This document shows positions 1 through 7,316 of a stretch of DNA of 10,623 bases, piece after piece. Location of the stretch: contig URGA01000070.1 in the NCBI GenBank assembly GCA_900547275.1, forward strand, positions 1-10,623, read 5' to 3'. The position numbers and the translations under genes were made by a program. This DNA comes from an uncultured Oscillospiraceae bacterium (GTDB lineage Bacteria > Bacillota > Clostridia > Oscillospirales > Acutalibacteraceae). Position 1 is the first letter of the stretch. Each line of letters starts with the position of its first letter. The notes under the pieces were generated by a model. It was not told where the DNA came from, did no database searches, and saw nothing but the letters and a program-made list of their open reading frames with translations.

Positions 1-2
1 TT

Positions 3-884
3 TCGGTTGTTACGGCTGTGGTTATGTTTTCAGCCTGTTCCGCAGATAAAGAAGCGAAAAGCGAAAATGCCGATTTTTCTCTTAAATTTACTTGGGACAG
101 CCATTATTCCGACGTAAGCGAAGGCGCAAAGACGGCATATGAAAACGCGGCTCAGGCAATCGTCAACGGTGATGACAGCGTTTCATACAGCAGTCAAATC
201 AGCGATGAAGTTACAATCCTGCTTTATACAAGTTTTCCGCTTATCTCCCTTGTGGATTCGATAGATACAGCTTCCGGCGGCAATTCGGTAACGATAACTT
301 ATAAGAACGATAAGGACAAGCACGCTGAGCTTGTGAGCGCTTTTTCAAATAAAGTTCAGGAAATTATGGAGCAGTGCGGTTACGGCAGTGTTTCATCAAA
401 CGAGTTCGTCGTTAACGTTTACCATTATGTCGCAACAAATGTTGCTTATGACAGCAATGTGACTGACACGTATTCTGCAATTACAACCGGAAAGGGAATG
501 AGCGCCGCTATAAGCGGTATGTTTGAGTATCTGCTTTTACAGGGCGGAGTAGAAGCCAGCCATATGGTAGGAAAGGACGCGGCAGGAACTCCGTGGTTTT
601 TCAGCCGATGCAAGTTAGGCGATACTTGGTATAATTTTGATATTGCGGCTGAGTGCGCAATGAATGACGGCAACGGTCTTACAGGTTTCGCAATGACCGA
701 CAAGGAGATTATTTCAACAGGCGTACAGAAAGGTTTTACCTATTCAGACCAGTCCGAACCCGCTACTGTTGATATGAAAGAAAATAAATATTCGGTACTG
801 CGTACAAGTCAGTCTTTTGAAATAAAGTCAGATGTCATTACCGCACAACTTTATGACGGAGAGACGAAAGAAATATCTATGTAA
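3..884 (+). CDS. Lipoprotein with degenerate transglutaminase-like domain (5' end missing)
   Basis: The gene is open at the left edge of the window, so its start codon is not seen; in-frame GTG and ATG codons at 18 and 24 lie inside the signal peptide. The visible part begins with a hydrophobic stretch ending in the lipobox FSAC (Cys codon 36-38), so the mature protein is probably a membrane-anchored lipoprotein on the outer face of the cell. A transglutaminase-like core follows: YHYVATNVAYDSN, then GKGMSAAISGMFEYLL, then KLGDTWYNFD. In active members of this superfamily the triad is Cys in GxC, His in HAWN and Asp in the final WYxxD. Here the Cys position reads Ser (501-503) and the His position appears to be Trp (594-596) or Thr, depending on alignment; only the Asp (639-641) remains. 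It is therefore probably a binding or structural protein and not a peptidase. The family call rests on motif pattern and the true function is unknown. A terminator follows at once. Confidence 0.72.
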   Translation, partial: SVVTAVVMFSACSADKEAKSENADFSLKFTWDSHYSDVSEGAKTAYENAAQAIVNGDDSVSYSSQISDEVTILLYTSFPLISLVDSIDTASGGNSVTITYKNDKDKHAELVSAFSNKVQEIMEQCGYGSVSSNEFVVNVYHYVATNVAYDSNVTDTYSAITTGKGMSAAISGMFEYLLLQGGVEASHMVGKDAAGTPWFFSRCKLGDTWYNFDIAAECAMNDGNGLTGFAMTDKEIISTGVQKGFTYSDQSEPATVDMKENKYSVLRTSQSFEIKSDVITAQLYDGETKEISM

Positions 885-902
885 TTAAATTTAATATTGT
901 TT

Positions 903-933
903 GAAGGCGCCTAAAAAGGCGCCTTTCTTATTT
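903..933 (+). terminator. Intrinsic terminator of the lipoprotein gene
   Basis: The arms AAGGCGCC (904-911) and GGCGCCTT (918-925) form a perfect 8-bp GC-rich stem with the 6-base loop TAAAAA. A T-rich tail (TTTCTTATTTT) follows. It begins 19 bases after the stop codon and separates this gene from the transporter. Confidence 0.88.
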
Positions 934-980
934 TAAGAACAAGAGAGTGAACATAGTTTACAATTAACTTATCTTCGTCA

Positions 981-1019
981 TTTTGTACATTTTTTAGAAA
1001 TTTTTTCTATGTTTTGTAC
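981..1019. repeat. Direct repeat TTTTGTAC upstream of the transporter promoter, with an inner inverted repeat
   Basis: TTTTGTAC occurs at 981-988 and 1012-1019, 31 bases apart (about three helical turns); the second copy abuts the -35 box. Between them lies the inverted repeat TAGAAA (995-1000) / TTTCTA (1004-1009). The region is AT-rich, so chance is possible. The position would suit a regulator binding site, but I do not recognise a known operator consensus. Confidence 0.35.
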
Positions 1020-1020
1020 G

Positions 1021-1049
1021 TTGTAATTGCTAAGTCATTCTGTTATACT
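1021..1049 (+). promoter_or_regulatory. Promoter of the GPH transporter gene
   Basis: A -35 box TTGTAA (1021-1026) and a -10 box TATACT (1044-1049) are separated by exactly 17 bases. The -10 box carries the extended TGn motif (1041-1043). Transcription should start near 1056, giving a leader of about 25 bases with a strong Shine-Dalgarno AGGGGGAGA (1069-1077 region) before the ATG at 1081. Confidence 0.75.
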
Positions 1050-1080
1050 ATTTTAGTAAATTTTTATAGGGGGAGATCTA

Positions 1081-3588
1081 ATGGCAGAAACAACAGGGCT
1101 GAAACAGAAAGTTTCGACCCTTATAAGCAATTTGAGGTATTACTGGAATGACCCGCCTAAGGGCCGCTATATGACGTTTAAAGAGATCGCCGCGTATGCA
1201 GGCGGCGGTATAGGCGCATATTTTATTGTAACTTTAGGCACAGCATGTGTTATTACAACTTCAAACACGTTGGTATCAAGCACGCTCGGTATTGATGCAA
1301 CGGATATTTATATTCTCTACGTTATTGCTACTTTAGCTAATATTCCTCTGACCGGTATCAGAGCCAATATAATAGATAATACGAGAAATAAAGGCGGTAA
1401 ATACAGACCGTACATAGTTCGAATGGCTATTCCTACTGCGATAATAAGCGTATTGATGGTCTGGTTCCCGTATGATATATTTTCAGTTGTTTTCGGTACA
1501 GGCGAATTCCTTACAACAGGTAAATCGTCAGATTACGTTGCAAAATGCGCGTTAATTTTGATATTTAATTTCCTGCTGGATTTCTTCTACTGGTTTTTCT
1601 ATGACGCTTATGAAAACCTTATTCACGTTCTTTCACCTAACTCTCAGGAAAGAGCGGATGTTGCTTCAGTAAAATCAGTTGTTTACTCGTTTGCACCAAC
1701 TCTGGTTAATTTGGTTACTCCAATTATTGCTGGCCAGATTTTCCACACAAATGCAACAGATATCCGAGTTTATAAACTCCTTTACCCCATAATCGCTGTA
1801 GTGGGTATCCTTCTTTGTATTGTTGTTTATAATAATACTTCAGAGAAGATTGTTCAGGCGAGAACCCATGTTATTCAGATCAAATTTATTGACGCTCTCA
1901 AAGCCGTTGCAAAGAATAAATATTTCTGGATCATTTCAATGGCAACATGGATAGGCTTCCTTGAAAGCGCATACAGCAATATTCTTTACTGGCTGTACAA
2001 CTATGGCGGTAAATGTTCCGGCGTTGAGTTCGGCATAATCCAAACAGTATACGGCAACGCTTCTCTTTGGGGCATGATTCTTGCTCCGTTTTGTATCCGT
2101 AAGTGGGGTAAAAAGAGCGTTCTCGTTGTAACTAATATTTTCAACATTATATTTATTTTGTTGATGTATCCGTTTATTGATTCAATCTGGCTTATTCTGG
2201 GCTGTCTTTACATGAACGCGTTTATGGGCTCGTTCATGCATATTCTCAACCCGTCTATCCAGGCTGATATCAGAGACTATCAGCAGTACAGAACAGGCGA
2301 GAGAATCGACGGTATGTTTGCTGCGGTAACAACAATAGGCAATCTTATTACGCTTTTCACCAGCGGCGTGCTTCCGTTCATTTATGAACGCGGCGGAATA
2401 ACTCTTGAAAATGCAAAAGCCGTTACTTCAGACCCGACAATTCTTAGCAGAATGCTGGGTGACGGAAAGACCGTTGGAACTATTCTTGCAGAGCAGGCAG
2501 CAGCGGGCCAGCCGATAAACTCTTACAGTGCTTTGTATGACCCGTCAATTCTTTCACATCTTCTTCACGTTCTTATAATTGTATCTGCTATCGGTGCATT
2601 TATGAATGTTGTTCCTTACTTCTGGTATGACTTCAATGAAAGAAAACAGAAGTCTGTTATCCGTGTTCTTCAGGTAAGAGCAATGTTTGAGGACTATGGT
2701 AACAATGCTCTGGACGACCACCAGATCGTTGAAGCTATTGACCTTGTTAATAATGCAAGAAAAATGGCGGTTGCTACTCCTAAAGAAGTCTCAAAGGATA
2801 TGTATAAATCCATAAAGGACAAGGAAGAGCGCAAGGCAGCTAAGAAAGAATATGTGGCGGCTCTTGAATATAACGAAGATATCCAGATTTCCAAGTTTGT
2901 CTGCCAGGAGCTTGATAAGTTTAACACACCGTTTTATAAATATCAGGTTCAGGCATATTCTGCCGTTTATGAAAAAGGCCTTGAGGGTATTAAAAACGAT
3001 TCCATGGAACAAATCCGTGAAGAACTCAAGAGAGCAAAGAAGATGCCCTGCAGAACTGAAGAGGAAAAGAGCATCCGTAAGTTTGACATAGAGATCGCAA
3101 AGAAAAAGATTTCTGCCAAAAAGTCATTTAACAAATATTACGGTACTGCCAAGCCTTTCGTTGAGCCTGAAATGGCTGACGTTACAGCTCTGTTTGACCG
3201 CGAAGACGAGCTCAATGAAACTATCATGGAAATGTACAAGGAAAAGGATATTGCCAGTAAGGAAAAAGACAGCGAAAAAGTTCGCGATTACACAGCTAAA
3301 ATCAAAGAGCTTACAAAAGAGCGTAAAAAAGTTCGCGCCGCTTCAAAGAGCCTTATGGATGAATTCGCGCACTTCAACCGTTCAGCTAAGCCTTATATCG
3401 ACGCCAGCAAGATGCTCGTTCAGGAAGAAAACTATAAGCATCTTGACGAGATTTTCGCTCTCTATGACGAAGCCAAGGAAAGAGCTGAAGAAGAAGACCG
3501 CATAAAAGCAGCTGAGATCGAAAAGAGACGCGCTGAGGAACAGGCTGACCTTGAGCGCAGAAAAGCCGCTAGAAAGCTCAAAAAATAA
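1081..3588 (+). CDS. GPH-family (MFS) sugar:cation symporter with long cytosolic C-terminal tail
   Basis: This 835-residue inner-membrane protein has two parts. Residues ~35-517 carry about twelve hydrophobic segments and the signatures of the glycoside-pentoside-hexuronide symporters: GGKYRPYIV (105-113) after membrane segment 2, SPNSQERADVASVKS (185-199), and ADIRDYQQYRTGERIDG (395-411). Such proteins import sugars or glycosides with Na+ or H+; the substrate cannot be read from the sequence. Residues ~518-835 form a Lys/Glu-rich, mostly helical cytosolic tail ending in a coiled-coil-like stretch (795-835). Typical family members are only ~450-500 residues. The tail has related segments near 612, 681 and 759 (for example GTAKPFVEP and RSAKPYIDA). 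It does not look like the IIA-type tail of LacS. The ATG at 1081 follows a strong Shine-Dalgarno. The gene stands alone, between its own promoter and a terminator, with no adjacent glycosidase to suggest a substrate. Confidence 0.85.
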   Translation: MAETTGLKQKVSTLISNLRYYWNDPPKGRYMTFKEIAAYAGGGIGAYFIVTLGTACVITTSNTLVSSTLGIDATDIYILYVIATLANIPLTGIRANIIDNTRNKGGKYRPYIVRMAIPTAIISVLMVWFPYDIFSVVFGTGEFLTTGKSSDYVAKCALILIFNFLLDFFYWFFYDAYENLIHVLSPNSQERADVASVKSVVYSFAPTLVNLVTPIIAGQIFHTNATDIRVYKLLYPIIAVVGILLCIVVYNNTSEKIVQARTHVIQIKFIDALKAVAKNKYFWIISMATWIGFLESAYSNILYWLYNYGGKCSGVEFGIIQTVYGNASLWGMILAPFCIRKWGKKSVLVVTNIFNIIFILLMYPFIDSIWLILGCLYMNAFMGSFMHILNPSIQADIRDYQQYRTGERIDGMFAAVTTIGNLITLFTSGVLPFIYERGGITLENAKAVTSDPTILSRMLGDGKTVGTILAEQAAAGQPINSYSALYDPSILSHLLHVLIIVSAIGAFMNVVPYFWYDFNERKQKSVIRVLQVRAMFEDYGNNALDDHQIVEAIDLVNNARKMAVATPKEVSKDMYKSIKDKEERKAAKKEYVAALEYNEDIQISKFVCQELDKFNTPFYKYQVQAYSAVYEKGLEGIKNDSMEQIREELKRAKKMPCRTEEEKSIRKFDIEIAKKKISAKKSFNKYYGTAKPFVEPEMADVTALFDREDELNETIMEMYKEKDIASKEKDSEKVRDYTAKIKELTKERKKVRAASKSLMDEFAHFNRSAKPYIDASKMLVQEENYKHLDEIFALYDEAKERAEEEDRIKAAEIEKRRAEEQADLERRKAARKLKK

Positions 3589-3616
3589 TAATCTGCAATT
3601 TAATACAAATTAAACG

Positions 3617-3668
3617 AAAACCTCATTTCGGCATATGATAATGTATGACGCGAAATGAGGTTTTTATT
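3617..3668 (+). terminator. Long hairpin terminator of the transporter gene, overlapping the next gene's ribosome binding site
   Basis: A perfect 14-bp stem (3617-3630 with 3651-3664) encloses a 20-base loop in which CATA (3632-3635) and TATG (3644-3647) can pair further. The T-rich tail TTTTTATTT follows, so it reads as an intrinsic terminator. The 3' arm contains GAGG (3657-3660), the only plausible Shine-Dalgarno for the ATG at 3670. In a read-through transcript the same hairpin would hide that site. Confidence 0.85.
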
Positions 3669-3669
3669 T

Positions 3670-3882
3670 ATGATAGATATTAAGGTGGGTTCGGTAACGA
3701 ATGCCCAGAGAGGTGCCCGTGTGCTTAAATCTCACGGCTACAAAGTGAATATAAGAAAACTGGAACACCCCAGCAAAAGCGACGGATGCGGATATGTCTT
3801 AAGAATAAATTCAGAAAGCGAAGAAGCGCTTACTATTCTTAAAAACAGCTCAATTAAGGTCACGGGGGTCGATTCTGTGTGA
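3670..3882 (+). CDS. DUF3343-family small protein (putative sulfur/selenium carrier-like)
   Basis: This is a 70-residue protein. It matches the DUF3343 pattern: a short beta strand, VTNAQRGARVLKSHGYKV, a basic/proline stretch, then the conserved Cys-Gly in DGCGYVLRIN (Cys40) and a C-terminal helix. The family has been described as resembling a Se/S carrier (TusA/YedF-like logic) and often sits next to family-V aminotransferases; the carrier role is inferred. An in-frame ATG at 3655 lies inside the terminator stem and has no ribosome binding site, so I place the start at 3670, nine bases after GAGG. The last codons overlap the downstream desulfurase gene (GTGA, 3879-3882), so the two are translationally coupled and probably work together. 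I see no convincing promoter of its own; weak -10-like sequences lie in the loop of the upstream hairpin. Confidence 0.78.
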   Translation: MIDIKVGSVTNAQRGARVLKSHGYKVNIRKLEHPSKSDGCGYVLRINSESEEALTILKNSSIKVTGVDSV

Positions 3883-5003
3883 TTTATCTTGACAGCGCCG
3901 CTACAACTTATCCGAAACCGCAGAATGTATACGCCTCAGTCAGCGACGCGCTGAGGCGTTACAGTTTTAACAGCGGCAGAGGAGGATACAGACAATCGGT
4001 TGACGCGGCGGAGAAAATTTTTGACGTTAGGATTAAGCTTGCAGAAATGTTTAACTGCAGTGAGCAAAATATCGCGTTTACAAATAACTGTACAACGGCA
4101 GTCAATACCGCTGTGCGCGGATTGGCTAAAAAGGGAAGCCATATTCTCATCTCATCCCTTGAGCATAACGCCGTTTGGAGAACGGTCTGCTGTTTAAGAG
4201 AAGACGGCATTTCCGATTTTGATATTGTAGAATATTCTTCTGATACAGAGAAATTTCTTAATAATATCAAAGAAAAAGAAAAAAGCAATACTTCAATGGT
4301 AGTTATGCTCCATGCTTCTAATGTTTTCGGCGTTGTTACTCCAATAAAAGCGATAGGCGACTACTGCCGTCAAAAAGGCTGGTATTATATCGTAGACGCC
4401 GCCCAGAGCGCAGGCGTTTTGCCCATAGATATGAAAGATTGCGGCATCAGCGTGTTATGCGCTCCCGGTCATAAGGGCTTATACGGAATTATGGGAAGCG
4501 GATTTCTTGCATTGTCAGATTCTATTTTGCCGGCTCCGCTAACTTGCGGGGGAACGGGAAGCAATTCTGCCGACTGGCGCCAGCCGGATGATTTGCCGGA
4601 CAGATTGGAGGCAGGCACTCTTAATAATCCGGGCATAATATCAATAGGAGCCGGAGTTGATTTTATTAACAGGAAAGGCATTGATACAATTTTTCATCAT
4701 GAAATGCGGCTTATTGAGTTCATGTATAAAGAACTTGAGAAAACAGAAGGCATATCACTTTATGCGCCTTTTGAACAGATAAAAGCGCCTGTGCTTTCAT
4801 TTAATGTGGGAGATTACCATTCGGAGGAGGCGGCTTCTCGTCTTGCAGAAAGGCAGATTGCCGTAAGAGCGGGCTTGCACTGCGCACCCCTTGCGCACAA
4901 TAGTTTCAAAACTTCAAACAGAGGTAGCGTCAGAGTAAGTCCCTGTGCATTTACAACGTTTCATGATTGTGAATATTTCTTGAATTCTGTTAAAAACATG
5001 TGA
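3879..5003 (+). CDS. Cysteine desulfurase-family PLP-dependent enzyme (class-V aminotransferase fold)
   Basis: This 374-residue cytosolic enzyme is full length for the SufS/Csd-like group. The N-terminus IYLDSAATTYPKP, LEHNAVWR (94-101), LHASNVFG with His145 stacking on the cofactor, IVDAAQ with Asp173 and Gln176, and APGHKG with the PLP-binding Lys199 are all present. RAGLHCAPLAH near the C-terminus holds the persulfide-forming Cys335. The expected reaction is removal of sulfur (or selenium) from cysteine (selenocysteine) to give alanine and an enzyme-bound persulfide. The sequence resembles the 'cysteine desulfurase family protein' subgroup associated with DUF3343 (TIGR01977-like) more than IscS or NifS. 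It starts with GTG at 3879, overlapping the DUF3343 stop by four bases. No SufU, IscU or SelD gene is adjacent, so the acceptor may be the DUF3343 protein. No terminator is visible after the gene, so some read-through into cdaA is possible. Confidence 0.9.
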   Translation: MIYLDSAATTYPKPQNVYASVSDALRRYSFNSGRGGYRQSVDAAEKIFDVRIKLAEMFNCSEQNIAFTNNCTTAVNTAVRGLAKKGSHILISSLEHNAVWRTVCCLREDGISDFDIVEYSSDTEKFLNNIKEKEKSNTSMVVMLHASNVFGVVTPIKAIGDYCRQKGWYYIVDAAQSAGVLPIDMKDCGISVLCAPGHKGLYGIMGSGFLALSDSILPAPLTCGGTGSNSADWRQPDDLPDRLEAGTLNNPGIISIGAGVDFINRKGIDTIFHHEMRLIEFMYKELEKTEGISLYAPFEQIKAPVLSFNVGDYHSEEAASRLAERQIAVRAGLHCAPLAHNSFKTSNRGSVRVSPCAFTTFHDCEYFLNSVKNM

Positions 5004-5030
5004 TAAGTGCTTTATTTGACAAAAAGAATA

Positions 5031-5039
5031 TGTTACAAT
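5031..5039 (+). promoter_or_regulatory. Probable extended -10 promoter of cdaA-cdaR
   Basis: TGTTACAAT (5031-5039) is an extended -10 element with the TGn motif. A perfect TTGACA lies at 5016-5021 but only 12 bases away, too close for a standard pair; TTTATT at 5011-5016 is at the right distance but weak. Transcription would begin near 5046 and give a ~28-base leader. Confidence is moderate because the -35 is poor. Confidence 0.5.
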
Positions 5040-5073
5040 AAATAAGAATGATTTAGTATTGGGATGTGTAAGG

Positions 5074-5943
5074 ATGTTAAGCACAATTGGTGACTTTTTT
5101 AATAAAATAATCAGTGTGTTTTCCACCTTCAGTATCAGCGACGCGCTTGATATTATTATGGTGGCAATAATTATATACGGCTGTATCAGAATTATCCGCG
5201 AAACAAGGGCGATGCAGCTTATTAAAGGTATTGTTCTTCTCCTTTTGATTTACGGTGTTGTAAATCTTCTTAACATGGAGGCCTCCAGTTTTATCTTTAA
5301 AAGTATTTTCTCCAATATTCTCGTTATTGTTGTTATTCTTTTCAGCCCGGAACTGCGAAATATTCTTGAGCAGGTGGGTAAAGGCGCAACGGGAAAGAGT
5401 ATTAAAACATTAATTCACCCCGGCGTTGCAATTGATGTAGCAGAGATAACAGAATGTGTTGAGGCGACCTGTAAAGCATGCTCAGATATGAGCGACCAGA
5501 AGATAGGCGCTCTTATCGTTTTTGAGAACGAAACACTTTTGGGAGATATAATTGCCAGCGGAACAGAACTTAACGCAAAAGCTTCACGACAGCTTATAGA
5601 AAATATTTTCTTCCCTAAATCTCCGCTTCACGACGGTGCACTGGTTATAAGAAACGGAAAAGTTTTTGCGGCCGGCTGTATTTTACCGCTGACCAAGAAG
5701 AGCGTTTCTTCTGCTCTCGGTACCCGCCACAGAGCAGGTATCGGTGTTACCGAGCAGTCTGACGCCATAGTTGTTATCGTCAGCGAAGAAACAGGCTCAA
5801 TATCCGTAGCGTCCGGCGGCGTTTTAAACCACGATGTGTCCGACGGCGATTTGCGCGATATTCTGATGACAGAGTTTATACCCAGCGGTTCGTCCTCTGA
5901 TGACAAGATAATTTCAAGACTTGTAAGGAGGATGAAAAAATGA
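5074..5943 (+). CDS. cdaA: Diadenylate cyclase CdaA (DacA)
   Basis: This 289-residue membrane enzyme makes cyclic di-AMP from two ATP. The second messenger controls potassium and osmolyte balance and cell-wall homeostasis in Firmicutes. Three membrane segments (about 24-42, 50-66 and 80-95) are followed by the DAC catalytic domain with both hallmark motifs: SPLHDGALVI (DGA at 187-189) and LGTRHRAGIG (RHR at 218-220). Downstream, QSDAIVVIVSEETGSISVASGG is also typical. Length agrees with the Bacillus subtilis enzyme (about 270). An in-frame TTG at 5059 would add five residues but has no ribosome binding site. I prefer the ATG at 5074, where GGGA (5061-5064) and AAGG (5070-5073) lie upstream, although the spacing is not ideal. 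The stop overlaps the cdaR start (ATGA, 5940-5943), so the two are coupled, as is common in Firmicutes. Confidence 0.95.
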   Translation: MLSTIGDFFNKIISVFSTFSISDALDIIMVAIIIYGCIRIIRETRAMQLIKGIVLLLLIYGVVNLLNMEASSFIFKSIFSNILVIVVILFSPELRNILEQVGKGATGKSIKTLIHPGVAIDVAEITECVEATCKACSDMSDQKIGALIVFENETLLGDIIASGTELNAKASRQLIENIFFPKSPLHDGALVIRNGKVFAAGCILPLTKKSVSSALGTRHRAGIGVTEQSDAIVVIVSEETGSISVASGGVLNHDVSDGDLRDILMTEFIPSGSSSDDKIISRLVRRMKK

Positions 5944-7229
5944 GTAAACCTAAAAACGAGAAATCAAAGTTTTCAATGAGAAAACTTATTTATAATGACA
6001 AATATCTTATTATCATTTCAGTCATCTGCGCAATCTGTATTTGGATTGCTACCTCAATGAATCTTTCGCCGGAGACTACAAAAACGATTTCCGTTCCGGT
6101 AACTGTGGATTTTTCAGGCTCTGTAACTGAGGAACTGGGCATCAAATGCTACGGCGACGAATCATTTAATGTGGACGTTACCGTAAAGGCTAAAAAGTAT
6201 ATTGCAAAGGATATATCTTCCGAAGATCTTAATGTTCAGCTTCAGACGAACATTGTAACAACGGTTGGAACCCATGAAGTACCGATTAGTGTTTCCGCCG
6301 GAGAAAACGCAGATTTCAGTGTAGAGAGTTATTATCCTTCTGTTTATACTGCTTATTTTGATGTTCCTGAAGAGGAAGAGATGGAGATCCAGCTCAACTA
6401 CAGCACTAATGACTATATCGCAGACGGCTATGTCGGCGGAGAAAACCTTCTTAACGAAAGCAGTGTTATCGTTAGCGGTCCCCAGACTTATGTTTCACGC
6501 GTAAGCAAAGTTACAGCAGATGTGGCTATTAAAAATAAGTTGAAAGAAACAGCTACAATCAATATTGAGCCCAAAGCGGTTGACGTTTACGGTAACAGCG
6601 TTGACTATATCAGCCTCAAATACGGTTCAGAAAAGATAACACTTACCATTCCGGTATTAAAAGTTGAGCAGCTCACGCCTAATGTTACGATAACAGATGC
6701 GCCCACTTCCGTTGACCTCAGCAAACTTTCAATTGATTACAGCGTAAAATCAATTAAAGCCGGAGTGATGGAAGCGGCAGGAATAAAGGCAGCTGAACTC
6801 GGCGAGATAAAAATGTCAAGTCTCAGGGTAGGGGAGAATAAGTTTACCTTTGATACAGGCCAGCTGGATGGCATCACGGTGCTTGACGATACAGATAAGG
6901 TTACTGTAACGGTTACTGTTCCCTCAGACTATACGAGCAAGGACGTGGATATTACGGCGTCAGGAGTTAAGCTGAATAATGTACCCGACGGCTATACGGC
7001 GAAAGTAGTAAGCCTGAACGCGGACAGTGTTACCGTTATCGGTCCTGAAAAGGCTATAGACAGCGTTAAGTCAAAGAATGTTATTGTTTCCTGCGATTTA
7101 ACCACTAAAAAAGGCTCTACGGTTCAAACCGGAAACCATCAGTATAAATTAACAGTTGTAGTTTCCGGTGTTGACGGTGTTTGGATCTACGGCACTTATA
7201 CAGCAAACGTAAGCATCACCAAAAGTTAA
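5940..7229 (+). CDS. cdaR: CdaA regulatory protein CdaR (YbbR-repeat protein)
   Basis: This is a 429-residue protein with a short basic N-terminal cytosolic part, a single membrane segment (about 21-40), and then a long extracytoplasmic beta-rich region. The region divides into roughly four YbbR domains (about 46-142, 148-240, 247-327 and 333-427). Two copies of the YbbR hallmark are clear: VIVSGPQTYVSRVSKVTADV (176-195) and VTVIGPEKAIDSVKSKNV (364-381). CdaR binds CdaA in the membrane and modulates c-di-AMP synthesis; in different species it has been reported to raise or lower CdaA activity. Translation is coupled to cdaA by a 4-base overlap, with AAGGAGG (5924-5932 region) serving as ribosome binding site inside the end of cdaA. 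The usual next gene, glmM, is absent: a terminator and a convergent gene follow. Confidence 0.92.
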   Translation: MSKPKNEKSKFSMRKLIYNDKYLIIISVICAICIWIATSMNLSPETTKTISVPVTVDFSGSVTEELGIKCYGDESFNVDVTVKAKKYIAKDISSEDLNVQLQTNIVTTVGTHEVPISVSAGENADFSVESYYPSVYTAYFDVPEEEEMEIQLNYSTNDYIADGYVGGENLLNESSVIVSGPQTYVSRVSKVTADVAIKNKLKETATINIEPKAVDVYGNSVDYISLKYGSEKITLTIPVLKVEQLTPNVTITDAPTSVDLSKLSIDYSVKSIKAGVMEAAGIKAAELGEIKMSSLRVGENKFTFDTGQLDGITVLDDTDKVTVTVTVPSDYTSKDVDITASGVKLNNVPDGYTAKVVSLNADSVTVIGPEKAIDSVKSKNVIVSCDLTTKKGSTVQTGNHQYKLTVVVSGVDGVWIYGTYTANVSITKS

Positions 7230-7239
7230 ATCAGTTTTA

Positions 7240-7267
7240 AAGCCCCGATATTTAATTACCGGGGCTT
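7240..7267 (+). terminator. Hairpin after cdaR
   Basis: AAGCCCCG (7240-7247) pairs with CGGGGCTT (7260-7267) around a 12-base loop, starting 11 bases after the cdaR stop. The following sequence (CTATATTTAATAAAAAA) has few Ts in a row, so this hairpin alone is a weak terminator. It probably acts together with the second hairpin. Confidence 0.65.
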
Positions 7268-7277
7268 CTATATTTAA

Positions 7278-7316
7278 TAAAAAAGGCATCCGGTTGTCGG
7301 ATGCCTTTGGTTTTGT
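7278..7316. terminator. Bidirectional terminator between convergent cdaR and the E2-like gene
   Basis: AAAGGCATCCG (7282-7292) pairs perfectly with CGGATGCCTTT (7298-7308) around the loop GTTGT. Read on the plus strand it is followed by TTTGGTTTTGTTT. Read on the minus strand it is followed by TTTTTTATTAAA, a better tail, so it is likely the main terminator of the minus-strand gene ending at 7317 and also a backup for cdaR. Confidence 0.85.

Noticed and set aside
3155..3505. Second plus-strand reading frame within the transporter tail
   Set aside because: It is a frame shadow of Lys/Glu-rich codons; the tail's own frame is continuous with the transporter and no ribosome binding site precedes the alternative.
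5016..5039. TTGACA with TACAAT as a standard promoter for cdaA
   Set aside because: The spacer is only 12 bases; I kept only the extended -10 element as support.
5059..5073. TTG start for cdaA five codons upstream
   Set aside because: No Shine-Dalgarno precedes it, and the ATG at 5074 gives a normal CdaA N-terminus.
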